From Sphingomonas pituitosa NBRC 102491 (GTDB lineage: Bacteria > Pseudomonadota > Alphaproteobacteria > Sphingomonadales > Sphingomonadaceae): a DNA stretch of 42,124 bases. Position 1 is the first letter of the stretch. Each line of letters starts with the position of its first letter. Below, piece by piece: positions 24,037 to 32,152 of the stretch. The translations under genes and the position numbers were made by a program. Location: the NCBI RefSeq assembly GCF_001598435.1, contig NZ_BCYY01000033.1, positions 1 to 42,124 of the forward strand, in the 5' to 3' direction. Below the pieces are notes generated by a model that did not search any database, was not told the origin of the DNA, and saw only the letters and a list, made by a program, of their open reading frames with translations.

Positions 24037-25305
24037 ATGGCCGATATCGACATGCCCGACACCCAGATGCTGATCGCCGACATGGGCCGCCGCGCCCGTG
24101 CCGCCGCCACGGTGCTGGCGGCGATGCCAAGCCCGGCCAAGGCCGCTGCGCTGCGCGCTGCCGCCGCCGCGATCCGATCGGCGCAGGACGCGATTCTCGC
24201 CGCCAACGCCGAGGACATGGCGGGAGGCAAGGCCAACGGCCTGTCCGACGCGCTACTCGACCGGTTGCTGCTCGATGCCAAGCGCGTCGAAGCGATGGCC
24301 GCCGGCATCGAAGCGGTCGCCGGACTGGAAGACCCCGTCGGCAGCGTGCTCGACGAACGGACCCGGCCGAACGGCCTCGTCCTCAAGCGCGTGCGCGTGC
24401 CGATCGGCGTGATCGCCATCATCTACGAAAGCCGCCCCAACGTCACCGCCGATGCCGGCGCGCTATGCCTGATGTCCGGCAACGCGGCGATCCTGCGCGG
24501 CGGTTCGGAAGCGATCCGCAGCAATCGCGCGATCCACGCCGCGCTGGTGCAGGGGCTGCTGGCCGCAGGCGCTCCGGCCGACGCGATCCAGCTGGTGCCG
24601 GTGACCGATCGCGCTGCGGTGGGTGCGATGCTCACCGCCGAGGGGCTGATCGACATGGTCGTGCCGCGCGGCGGCAAGGGGCTGGTCGCGCGGGTGCAGG
24701 CCGAGGCGCGGGTGCCCGTTCTCGCGCATCTCGACGGCATCTGCCACACCTATGTCGACCGTGCCGCCGATCCGGCGATGGCGCGCACGCTGGCGGTCAA
24801 CGCCAAGATGCGCCGCACCGGGATTTGCGGGTCGACCGAAACGCTGCTGATCGACCGCGATTTCGCCGATCCCAAGCCGATCCTGACGGCGCTGGCCGAA
24901 GCCGGCTGCGAACTGCGCGGCGATGCCGACGTGCAGGCGCTCGATTCGCGCGTGCTGCCGGCGAGCGACGCGGACTGGGACACCGAGTATCTCGATGCGA
25001 TCCTCTCGGTGAAGCTGGTCGACGGCGTGGACGGGGCCATGGCCCATATCGCCGCGCACAGCTCGCATCACACCGACGCGATCCTCACCGAGGATGCCGA
25101 CACGGCGGCCCGGTTCCTCAACGGCGTCGACAGCGCGATCGTGATGTGGAACGCCTCGACGCAGTTCGCCGATGGCGGCGAGTTCGGGCTGGGCGCCGAG
25201 ATCGGCATCTCCACCGGCCGCCTGCATGCGCGCGGGCCCGTGGCGCTGGAGGGGCTCACCACCTACAAGTGGCTGGTGCTCGGCACCGGCCAGGCGCGGC
25301 CTTGA
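24037..25305 (+). CDS. proA: Gamma-glutamyl phosphate reductase
   Basis: This 422-aa member of the aldehyde dehydrogenase superfamily reduces L-glutamyl-5-phosphate to glutamate-5-semialdehyde with NADPH, the second step of proline synthesis. Key marks are VPIGVIAIIYESRPNVTADA (residues ~110-129), the ALCLMSGNAAILRGGSEAI cofactor region, and the nucleophile Cys264 in RRTGICGSTETLL. The end FGLGAEIGISTGRLHARGP is also characteristic. It is the first gene of a rightward cluster; nadD starts 18 bases after its stop, an order (proA-nadD-rsfS-rlmH) that recurs in sphingomonads and other alphaproteobacteria. Confidence 0.96.
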   Translation: MADIDMPDTQMLIADMGRRARAAATVLAAMPSPAKAAALRAAAAAIRSAQDAILAANAEDMAGGKANGLSDALLDRLLLDAKRVEAMAAGIEAVAGLEDPVGSVLDERTRPNGLVLKRVRVPIGVIAIIYESRPNVTADAGALCLMSGNAAILRGGSEAIRSNRAIHAALVQGLLAAGAPADAIQLVPVTDRAAVGAMLTAEGLIDMVVPRGGKGLVARVQAEARVPVLAHLDGICHTYVDRAADPAMARTLAVNAKMRRTGICGSTETLLIDRDFADPKPILTALAEAGCELRGDADVQALDSRVLPASDADWDTEYLDAILSVKLVDGVDGAMAHIAAHSSHHTDAILTEDADTAARFLNGVDSAIVMWNASTQFADGGEFGLGAEIGISTGRLHARGPVALEGLTTYKWLVLGTGQARP

Positions 25306-25323
25306 ACCGTTCCTTTTAAGCTC

Positions 25324-25983
25324 TTGAAGCGCATCGGTCTCCTTGGCGGGTCGTTCAATCCGGCGCATCGCGGGCATCGGCGGCTGTCGATGCACGCGAT
25401 TCGCGCGCTGGACCTCGACGAGGTGTGGTGGATGGTCTCGCCGGGTAACCCGCTGAAGGACAAGGCGGGCATGGCGCCGTTCCAGGCACGGATGGCCGCC
25501 GCGCGCGCCGTCGCCCGGCACGCGCCGATCCGCGTCACCGCGATCGAGAAGCGGATGAAGACCCGCTACACTGCCGATACGCTCACCAAGCTGCCCCGGC
25601 TCTACCCGAATCATCGCTTCATCTGGCTGATGGGCGCGGACAATCTGGCGCAGTTCCATCGCTGGGAACGGTGGCGGCACATCGCCCGTCAGGTTCCGAT
25701 TGCGGTTATCGCGCGTCCGGGCTATGATCGGGGCGCCCATGCAAGTCCTGCAATGGGTTGGCTGCGGCGCGCTGTGCGGCCCGCAGGCCAGGCGAAACAT
25801 TGGACGCGATGGAGATTGCCGGCACTTGTGCTGTTGCGCTTCCGCCCCGATCCGACGTCGGCAACGCGCCTTCGGGCTGCCGATCCTGCCTGGCACCGGC
25901 GATTCCTCGGGTCTTCTCCGCATTTGGAACAGGAGAGCCCGGCGCCGTCTCCAATCACATCGCACAGACAGTCGCTAGACTAG
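25324..25983 (+). CDS. nadD: Nicotinate-nucleotide adenylyltransferase
   Basis: This 219-aa nucleotidyltransferase joins nicotinate mononucleotide and ATP to form deamido-NAD. The nucleotide-binding GGSFNPAHRGHRRLS (with the H-x-G-H core, residues ~8-22), WMVSPGNPLK and TRYTADTL match NadD; the late TSATRLRA stands for the usual S-S-T-x-I-R motif. The start is a TTG with no obvious ribosome site, likely coupled to proA. The C-terminal ~25 residues (PHLEQESPAPSPITSHRQSL) look like an unstructured tail. It is 8 bases upstream of rsfS. Confidence 0.93.
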   Translation: MKRIGLLGGSFNPAHRGHRRLSMHAIRALDLDEVWWMVSPGNPLKDKAGMAPFQARMAAARAVARHAPIRVTAIEKRMKTRYTADTLTKLPRLYPNHRFIWLMGADNLAQFHRWERWRHIARQVPIAVIARPGYDRGAHASPAMGWLRRAVRPAGQAKHWTRWRLPALVLLRFRPDPTSATRLRAADPAWHRRFLGSSPHLEQESPAPSPITSHRQSLD

Positions 25984-25991
25984 GAGCAACC

Positions 25992-26363
25992 TTGGCCACT
26001 TCCCCCAATATGCAGCGTTCGAACGACGCCGACAGCGTCGAAGCGCTGCATAGGCTCGTGCTCGCCTCGCTGGAAGACGATCAGGCGGTGGAAACCGTCT
26101 CGATCCCGCTCGCCGGCAAGAGCAGCATTGCCGACTATATGGTGATCGCATCGGGCCGCTCGACCCGGCAGGTCGCCTCTATGGCGATGAAGCTGGCCGA
26201 CAAGCTCAAGGCCGAGCAGGGCCGCACGCCCCGCGTCGAGGGCCTGCCGGCCGCCGACTGGGTGCTGATCGACGCGGGCGACGTGATCGTCCACCTGTTC
26301 CGCCCGGAAGTGCGCAGCTTCTACAATCTCGAGCGGATGTGGTCGTTCGAGGGCCAGGCCTGA
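25992..26363 (+). CDS. rsfS: Ribosomal silencing factor RsfS
   Basis: This protein of about 123 aa is of the Iojap/RsfS type. It binds L14 on the large subunit and blocks subunit joining under starvation. Signature segments are AGKSSIADYMVIASGRSTRQ (residues ~45-64), PRVEGLPAADWVLIDAGDVI and VHLFRPEVRSFYNLERMW. The best start is a TTG at 25992, because AGGAG lies five bases before it; an ATG at 26010 is an alternative with no ribosome site. It lies between nadD and rlmH, the usual order. Confidence 0.93.
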   Translation: MATSPNMQRSNDADSVEALHRLVLASLEDDQAVETVSIPLAGKSSIADYMVIASGRSTRQVASMAMKLADKLKAEQGRTPRVEGLPAADWVLIDAGDVIVHLFRPEVRSFYNLERMWSFEGQA

Positions 26364-26387
26364 TCTGATTCCGGAAGCGCGCGCGCC

Positions 26388-26810
26388 ATGTTGCTGCACA
26401 TCGTCGCGCGCGGCCGGATCGGGCGCAGCCCCGAGGCCGAACTGGTCGACCGCTATCTGAAGCGCGTCACCTGGGGTACGCGCGTCACCGAACTGCCCGA
26501 CACTGGCGGCAAGATGCCGGTGCTCGCCCCCGGCACCCGCGTGGTGATGCTCGACGAACTCGGCGAGAACCTGCCGTCCAGGACGCTGGCGACCCGGCTC
26601 GGCGCCTGGCGCGACGACGGGGTGCGCGAAACGCGCTTCCTGATCGGCGCGGCCGACGGGTTCGACGATGCCGATCGCCGGGCGGCGGACATGCTGCTCA
26701 GCTTCGGCAAGGCGACCTGGCCGCACATGATGGCGCGCGCGATGCTCGCCGAGCAGCTCTGGCGCGCGGTCTCGATTCTTTCCAACCACCCCTATCACCG
26801 CGAAGGCTGA
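26388..26810 (+). CDS. rlmH: 23S rRNA pseudouridine-1915 N3-methyltransferase RlmH
   Basis: This 140-aa SPOUT-class methyltransferase methylates pseudouridine 1915 in helix 69 of 23S rRNA. The SAM-binding knot is visible as RFLIGAADGF (residues ~83-92) and the C-terminal RAMLAEQLWRAVSILSNHPY (~117-136), ending YHREG as in the family. Its TGA overlaps the ATG of envC (TGATG), so translation continues directly into the next gene. Confidence 0.95.
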   Translation: MLLHIVARGRIGRSPEAELVDRYLKRVTWGTRVTELPDTGGKMPVLAPGTRVVMLDELGENLPSRTLATRLGAWRDDGVRETRFLIGAADGFDDADRRAADMLLSFGKATWPHMMARAMLAEQLWRAVSILSNHPYHREG

Positions 26811-27970
26811 TGGGCCCGGCGCGCAGCCTCGGCATCGCGGCAGCGCTGGTCGCGATCGCGGTGACGGGCGTGCTCGCCCAGCCGCAGCCCGATGCCACGC
26901 AGCAATCGGCACGATCCGCGATCGAGGCCTCGCAGGCGGCGAAAGCGGCCGAGGCGCGCGCGGCCGAGCTCGATCGCACCGCTGCGGCGGAGCGGGACGC
27001 GGAGGCCCGCGCCCGCGCCGAACAGGCGGCGGCGGCCCAGCGCATCAAGGCGGCGGAGGCCGAGCAGGCCGCGGCCGAGGCGCGCGTGGCGCTGCTCGAC
27101 CGGCTGCTCGCCCGCCAGCGCACCGCCTTTGCCGAGCGGCAGCGGCCCGCGCTGGAACTGGTCGCGGCACTGCAGGCGATGGCGCGGCGCCCGGCGGTGC
27201 TGGCACTGGCCCAGCCGGGATCGGCACAGGATCTCGTCCATGTCCGCGCGACGCTCGCCAGCCTGTTGCCCGCGCTCGAGGCGCGCAGTGCCGGCGTGCG
27301 CGCTGATCTGGCGCGGTCGCGTGCCCTTCGCACCGCGACCGCCGGCGCTGTGGCAGAGCTGAAGCGACGCCGTGCCGATCTCGAAACGCGCCGCCTTGCC
27401 GCGCTCCAGCTCGAATCCGATCACCGGCTGCGGGCGATGACGCTCGGCCGCGCCGCACTGGTGGAATCGGAGCGCGCGCTCGCGCTGGGCGAGAAGGCGC
27501 GCGACCTTGCGGCGGACCAGGATCGAACCGAAAGCGCGGCGCAGGTGCGTTCGGATCTCCTCGTGCTGAACGGGCCCCTGCCGCGCCCCGGCGTCCCGAC
27601 GGAACGGCCAGGCGGCCCGGCCCCCTATCGCCTTCCGGTCACCGGCCACCTGGTCACCGGCTTCGGCGAGATTTCGTCCGCCGGCGTCCGTGCCCGCGGG
27701 CCCAGCTTCGCGGTGCAACCCGGTTTCGCCGTGGTCGCCCCGGCCGCCGGCACCATCGTCTATGCTGCCCCATTTCCCGGCTATGGGCAGGTGGTGATCG
27801 TCGACCACGGCAAGCAATGGACCAGCCTGCTCTCCGGCCTGGGCACGCTGGCGGTGCGCCCGGGGACCAGGGTGGCGCAGGGCACCCGGCTCGGCACGGC
27901 GGGCCCCCGGATCACGGTCGAGCTGCGCCGCCGGGGCCAGCCGCTGGACCTGACCCAATTGCTCGACTGA
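26810..27970 (+). CDS. EnvC-like murein hydrolase activator (degenerate M23 domain)
   Basis: This 386-aa protein has an N-terminal signal peptide (LGIAAALVAIAVTGVLA, cut near residue 24). A long Ala/Arg/Glu-rich coiled coil (~30-240) and a C-terminal LytM/M23 domain (~270-386; GYGQVVIVDHGKQWTSLLSG) follow. The zinc-binding H-x3-D and H-x-H positions of active M23 peptidases are not present: GFGEISSAGV replaces the first, and ITVELRRRG the second. This matches EnvC, which activates periplasmic amidases during cell separation rather than cutting peptidoglycan itself. It overlaps rlmH by one base and precedes ctpA, an order seen in many alphaproteobacteria. Confidence 0.88.
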   Translation: MGPARSLGIAAALVAIAVTGVLAQPQPDATQQSARSAIEASQAAKAAEARAAELDRTAAAERDAEARARAEQAAAAQRIKAAEAEQAAAEARVALLDRLLARQRTAFAERQRPALELVAALQAMARRPAVLALAQPGSAQDLVHVRATLASLLPALEARSAGVRADLARSRALRTATAGAVAELKRRRADLETRRLAALQLESDHRLRAMTLGRAALVESERALALGEKARDLAADQDRTESAAQVRSDLLVLNGPLPRPGVPTERPGGPAPYRLPVTGHLVTGFGEISSAGVRARGPSFAVQPGFAVVAPAAGTIVYAAPFPGYGQVVIVDHGKQWTSLLSGLGTLAVRPGTRVAQGTRLGTAGPRITVELRRRGQPLDLTQLLD

Positions 27971-28035
27971 CACCGCGTGCAAATCCCGTTATCCTCGCCT
28001 ACATTAGCTTGGTCGCCCTTCCGGAAAGTCTCTTG

Positions 28036-29364
28036 ATGCTGCGTTCGTTTCTTCAGGTTTCCGCCGCTGTCGGCGCACTCGCGATCATTCCCATCACATC
28101 CGGTGCCATGGCAGGGGTCGATACCAGCAGCTATCGCGAGCTCGATACCTTCATGGAAGTCTACAACACCGTGAAGGCCAATTACGTCGACAAGGTCGAC
28201 GACAAGACGCTGGTGAAGGGTGCGATCGAAGGCATGCTGGCGGCACTCGATCCGCACAGCAGCTATGCCGACGGGCTCGATTTCGACAATCTCAAGATCC
28301 AGACCGAGGGCAATTACGGCGGCCTCGGCCTCACCGTCACCCAGCAGGACGGCGCGGTGAAGGTGATCGCGCCGACCGAGGACGGGCCCGCCGCCAAGGC
28401 CGGCATCAAGTCGGGCGACTTCATCACCCATCTGGACGGCAAGTTCATCGTCGGGGGCAGCCTGGACGAGGCGATCACCCAGATGCGCGGCGCGCCGGGC
28501 ACCAAGATCGCGCTGACCATCGTGCGCCCCGGCGCCGACAAGCCGCTGCAGTTCACGCTCACCCGCGAGATCATCACCCAGAAGCCGGTGAAGTGGGAAA
28601 TCAAGGACGGCGTCGGCATCCTCAACATCAACACCTTCACGGCGCACACCGGCGGCGATACCGCGCTCGCCATCCAGGCGATCGAGAAGAAGCTGGGCCA
28701 CAAGCCGCTCGGCTATATCGTGGACCTGCGCGAGAATGGCGGCGGCCTGCTGACCGAGGCGATCGCGGTGGCCGACGTGTTCCTGACCCATGGCGAGATC
28801 GTCTCGCAGCGCGGCCGCGAGAAGACCGACATCGAGCGCTATTATGCCGAGAGCGTGTTCCCGGGCGACCTCGCCAAGGGGCTGCCGGTGATCGTGCTGA
28901 CCGATTCCGGCACCGCCTCCGCGTCCGAGATCGTCGCCGGCGCGCTGCAGGACCATCACCGCGCGATCGTGATGGGCGTGCGCAGCTTCGGCAAGGGATC
29001 GGTCCAGACGATCATGCCGATGGGCCAGCGTGCCGCGCTGCGCCTCACCACCGCGCGCTATTTCACGCCTTCGGGCCATTCGGTGCAGGAAGGCGGCATC
29101 AAGCCCGACATCGTCGTGCCGCAGCTTTCCGATCCCGACTACAAGTCGCGGCCGGTGCTGCGCGAGGCCGATCTGCGCCGCCACCTGATCAACCAGGAGA
29201 AGGTGGACGACAGCGTGCTTGAGGAAGACACCGGCACCGATCCGCGCTTCACCGCCACGGCGGACGAGCTGAAGAAGAAGGGCGTCGAGGACTTCCAGCT
29301 GAGCTACGCGGTGCAGACCATCGCGCGCCTGGGCAAGACCGCGACCGCGAGCGCCGGCAAGTGA
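28036..29364 (+). CDS. ctpA: C-terminal processing serine protease (S41 family)
   Basis: This 442-aa periplasmic protease has a signal peptide (residues 1-26, ending TSGAMA). An N-terminal helical part and a PDZ domain (~98-180, GGLGLTVTQQDGAVKVIAP) follow, then a protease core with the Ser-Lys dyad S295 (GTASASEIV) and K320 (SFGKGSVQT). The 25-residue spacing equals that of E. coli Prc. CtpA enzymes trim the C-termini of envelope proteins and in several bacteria control murein hydrolases, fitting its place after envC. The ATG has GGAAAG upstream. Its stop overlaps a GTG that may start dsbB. Confidence 0.93.
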   Translation: MLRSFLQVSAAVGALAIIPITSGAMAGVDTSSYRELDTFMEVYNTVKANYVDKVDDKTLVKGAIEGMLAALDPHSSYADGLDFDNLKIQTEGNYGGLGLTVTQQDGAVKVIAPTEDGPAAKAGIKSGDFITHLDGKFIVGGSLDEAITQMRGAPGTKIALTIVRPGADKPLQFTLTREIITQKPVKWEIKDGVGILNINTFTAHTGGDTALAIQAIEKKLGHKPLGYIVDLRENGGGLLTEAIAVADVFLTHGEIVSQRGREKTDIERYYAESVFPGDLAKGLPVIVLTDSGTASASEIVAGALQDHHRAIVMGVRSFGKGSVQTIMPMGQRAALRLTTARYFTPSGHSVQEGGIKPDIVVPQLSDPDYKSRPVLREADLRRHLINQEKVDDSVLEEDTGTDPRFTATADELKKKGVEDFQLSYAVQTIARLGKTATASAGK

Positions 29365-29855
29365 GCGCGATGCCGCGGAACGTGCCGGTGCTGGCGCGCT
29401 GGATCGCGCTGCTGCTGCCGCTCGCCCTGCTGGGCGGCGCGCTGGGATCGCAGTTCATCGGCGGGCTGGTGCCGTGCGAGATGTGCGTGTGGCAGCGCTG
29501 GCCGCATCTGGCCGCGATCGTCGTCGCCGCGCTCGCCTTCTTCGCGCGCGGGCGCCGGCAGGTGGCGGCGCTGGTGCTGCTCGCTGCGCTGCTGATCGCG
29601 GTGAGCGGCGGCATCGGCGTCTATCATGCCGGTACCGAATATCATTGGTGGCAGGGCATCACGGAATGCACCGCTGCGCCGCGGCATGGCTCGGCGATGG
29701 ACATGCTGACCCAGGCGCTCCGCGCGCCGATCATCCGCTGCGACGTGCCCCAATGGACGATGTTCGGCATCAGCCTGGCAGGATATAACGCGATCGTCTC
29801 TCTGGGCGGTGCGCTGCTGATCGCGCTGCTCGCAACGCGAAAGTCGGTACGATGA
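29361..29855 (+). CDS. dsbB: Disulfide bond formation protein DsbB
   Basis: This protein of about 164 aa has four membrane segments. Both periplasmic cysteine pairs of DsbB are present: C39/C42 in LVPCEMCVWQRW and C103/C127 in GITECTAAP and PIIRCDVPQW. It re-oxidises DsbA and passes electrons to ubiquinone. The start may be the GTG at 29361 overlapping the ctpA stop (GTGA) or the ATG at 29370. Its TGA overlaps the ATG of coq7 (ATGA), linking a quinone-dependent enzyme to a quinone-synthesis gene. No dsbA is in the window. Confidence 0.93.
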   Translation: MSAMPRNVPVLARWIALLLPLALLGGALGSQFIGGLVPCEMCVWQRWPHLAAIVVAALAFFARGRRQVAALVLLAALLIAVSGGIGVYHAGTEYHWWQGITECTAAPRHGSAMDMLTQALRAPIIRCDVPQWTMFGISLAGYNAIVSLGGALLIALLATRKSVR

Positions 29856-30385
29856 GCTGGAAGCCGGGGGATCGGCGCGAGCGCCATGACGCGATGGTCC
29901 GGGTAGACCAGGCGGGCGAATATGGCGCGACGCGCATCTATGCGGGCCAGCTCGCAGTGATGGGCGACCGGACGCCGACCGCGCGGCTGATCAGCGGCAT
30001 GGCCAACCAGGAGGAGCATCACCGCGCCTTTTTCGACGCGCTGATCGCGAAGCGCGGCGTGCGGCCGACGCTGCTCCAGCCTTTCTGGGACGTGGCCGGT
30101 TTCGGGCTCGGCATGGTCACCGCGGCGCTGGGCCCGCAGGCGGCGATGGCCTGCACGGCGGCGATCGAGACCGAGATCGACCTCCACTACCAGCAGCAAC
30201 TCGAGCAGCTGGGCGACGAGGATCCGGAACTGCGCGACGCCGTCGCGCGATTCCGTGACGAGGAGATCGAGCATCGGGATACCGCGATCGCCTCGGGCGC
30301 GGAAAGCACGCCGGGCTATCCGGTGCTCTCGGCGCTGATCCGGGCCGGATGCCGGTTCGCGATCGGCGTGTCGAAACGGATCTGA
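29852..30385 (+). CDS. coq7: Demethoxyubiquinone hydroxylase (Coq7)
   Basis: This 177-aa di-iron protein of the Coq7/CAT5 family carries the repeated E-x-x-H ligand pattern: VDQAGEYGATRIYAGQ (residues ~14-29), ANQEEHHRAFF, IETEIDLHYQQQ and DEEIEHRDTAI. It hydroxylates demethoxyubiquinone in the penultimate step of ubiquinone synthesis; ubiquinone feeds the bo3 oxidase encoded in the same window. It starts at an ATG overlapping the dsbB stop. The next gene has its own strong ribosome site. Confidence 0.95.
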   Translation: MSWKPGDRRERHDAMVRVDQAGEYGATRIYAGQLAVMGDRTPTARLISGMANQEEHHRAFFDALIAKRGVRPTLLQPFWDVAGFGLGMVTAALGPQAAMACTAAIETEIDLHYQQQLEQLGDEDPELRDAVARFRDEEIEHRDTAIASGAESTPGYPVLSALIRAGCRFAIGVSKRI

Positions 30386-30442
30386 CAGCGGCTATTCAGG
30401 CGCGTCGCGGCAGGGTGGCGCGCAAAAACAGGAGGAACGCAG

Positions 30443-30853
30443 GTGCTCAAGAGGATCGCCATCATCACCGCGGCCGCTGCGGCGCCGCTGCTCGCGCCAG
30501 GTGCGGCGCATGCCCAGAATGCCGTGCAGAACGGCGTGCTGATCATCTACGGCAACGACAAGTGCCCGACCAACAAGAACGGCGAGGAGATCGTCATCTG
30601 CCAGCGGCTGGATGAAGGCGAGCGCTTCCGTATCCCGAAGAACATCCGCGACACGACGCCGACCACGCCGCAGAAGGGCGAGGCCTGGGCGGTGCGTTCG
30701 CAGGATTCGCTGACCACCGGCAATTTCGGCACCGGCAGCTGCACCACCGTGGGCGCGGGCGGCGGCACCGGCTGTTTCGTCCAGCGCGCCACCGCGGCCC
30801 GCGCCGAGCGCCGGGCAATGAAGAAGGCCGAGACGGACCTGCCGCTGCCCTGA
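30443..30853 (+). CDS. Small secreted protein with four cysteines, unknown function
   Basis: This 136-aa protein has a clear signal peptide (LKRIAIITAAAAAPLL...AHA, cut near residue 24). The mature part contains four cysteines (KCPTNKNG, IVICQRLDE, GSCTTV, GCFVQ), enough for two disulfides. A middle segment GERFRIPKNIRDT looks conserved-domain-like and the C-terminus is a basic/Ala-rich helix (ARAERRAMKKAE). I do not recognise a characterised family; proteins of this look are common in sphingomonads. The start is GTG with a perfect AGGAGG upstream. It lies 57 bases after coq7; the next gene is convergent. Confidence 0.75.
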   Translation: MLKRIAIITAAAAAPLLAPGAAHAQNAVQNGVLIIYGNDKCPTNKNGEEIVICQRLDEGERFRIPKNIRDTTPTTPQKGEAWAVRSQDSLTTGNFGTGSCTTVGAGGGTGCFVQRATAARAERRAMKKAETDLPLP

Positions 30854-30857
30854 TCGT

Positions 30858-32063
30858 TCAGCCGCGCGCCCGGGTGATCCACGCGGGCGCCGGCAGGCGA
30901 ACGGCGTCGGCGATCAACCACAGCATCGCCACGCCGCGCACGCTCGCCGCAAGCATGATGTCGTGCGTCGTGGCATAGGGCCATGCGTTGGACATGCCGG
31001 CAAACCACCAGAATTCGGCGAAATAGGCGGCGATGTCGCCGATGAAGAACAGCGCCAGCGGCCTCAGGCGCGGGCTCGTCATCACCAGCAGCGGGGTGAG
31101 CCACAGGTCGAACTGCGGCGACCAGACCTTGTTGGTGAGCAGGAACCAGGCGAGGATCGGCGTGAACAGCACCCAGAGCCGGTCTCGATGCTGCCTCCAG
31201 CCCAGCCCGACGATCGCGGCGGCCCCCATCAGGAAGGCGATCGAGGCGTAGAGATTGCGCTCCGCGATCCCGGTGACCCACAGCCCCTGGTTCGACAGAA
31301 TCTCCCAGGTAGATCCCGCCGTGCCGGAGCGCTCCTGCGAGAAGCGGTAGAATTCCGACCAGTTTTCCGATGCGGCGAGCGCCACCGGCAGGTTCACCGC
31401 CGTCCAGGTGCCGATCGCGACCAGCGTGCAGGTGGCGGCGGTGCCGATCCGCGCGCGCCAGTCCCGATCCGGTGCCGCCAGCGCGGCGAGGCCGATCAGC
31501 GGCAGCAGGAGTACGGGAAACAGCTTCGCGGCAGCCCCCAGCGCCGCGAGCGCCGCCGCTAGCACCAGCTGCTGCCGGCGCGCGGCCAGCATCGCCGCCA
31601 CCGCCAGCGTGGTCGCCCCCAGATCCCAGTTATGACCGAGATACAGGAGGATCGGCGGTGCCAGGGCCCAGAGCCACAGGCGCTGCCGATCCATCCCGGC
31701 CCGCGCGCACATCCACAGGATCAGCCCGGCGAGGAGGGCGTTGACCAGCGTGACGGCGCCGAGGAAGGTCGCGGCGGTCGCATCGGCGCCGAACAGCCCG
31801 CGCGCCAGCGCACCCTCGATCCAGATCTGCAGCCCCGTCAGCACGGGATATTCCATCGGCGTCTCGACATAGGGTATCAGTCCCTGGTCGACGTGCCGCA
31901 TCGCCCAGAAGGGCACCGCGTCGCTGTAGCAGCCGCTGGTATACTGGATGGCGGCAACCCAGCCATCGGCCATGCAATGCGCCTTGAATGCCCAGCCCAG
32001 CAGGCAGGTGCATGCCATGCCGAATGCCAGCGCGGCCACGCGCCCATCGATCCGCCGAACCAT
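30858..32063 (-). CDS. GT87-like (DUF2029) membrane glycosyltransferase
   Basis: This protein of about 401 aa has roughly ten membrane helices and resembles the alpha-mannosyltransferase/DUF2029 (GT87) group of GT-C fold enzymes. Those use polyprenyl-phosphate sugars at the outer face of the inner membrane. Visible marks are the YSDAVPFWAMRHVDQGLIPY segment (residues ~51-70, an acidic loop like the GT-C catalytic loop), the following TPMEYPVLTGLQ, and KVWSPQFDLWLTPLL late in the protein. I chose the ATG at 32063, preceded by GGAGGG; two ATGs upstream have no ribosome site. The product glycan is unknown. It is convergent with the secreted protein and divergent from the radical SAM gene. Confidence 0.78.
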   Translation of the reverse strand: MVRRIDGRVAALAFGMACTCLLGWAFKAHCMADGWVAAIQYTSGCYSDAVPFWAMRHVDQGLIPYVETPMEYPVLTGLQIWIEGALARGLFGADATAATFLGAVTLVNALLAGLILWMCARAGMDRQRLWLWALAPPILLYLGHNWDLGATTLAVAAMLAARRQQLVLAAALAALGAAAKLFPVLLLPLIGLAALAAPDRDWRARIGTAATCTLVAIGTWTAVNLPVALAASENWSEFYRFSQERSGTAGSTWEILSNQGLWVTGIAERNLYASIAFLMGAAAIVGLGWRQHRDRLWVLFTPILAWFLLTNKVWSPQFDLWLTPLLVMTSPRLRPLALFFIGDIAAYFAEFWWFAGMSNAWPYATTHDIMLAASVRGVAMLWLIADAVRLPAPAWITRARG

Positions 32064-32152
32064 CCGAATTCCCTCCGCCCGCCGCTCGTACAGGGCGGAT
32101 GGACCAGCGTCCATCTGGACAGTGCGGCGCAGAGAACATAAAAAGAACGGAA

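Noticed and set aside
26810..27970. EnvC-like protein as an active M23 endopeptidase
   Set aside because: The zinc-binding His/Asp and His-x-His positions are not present, so an activator role is more likely.
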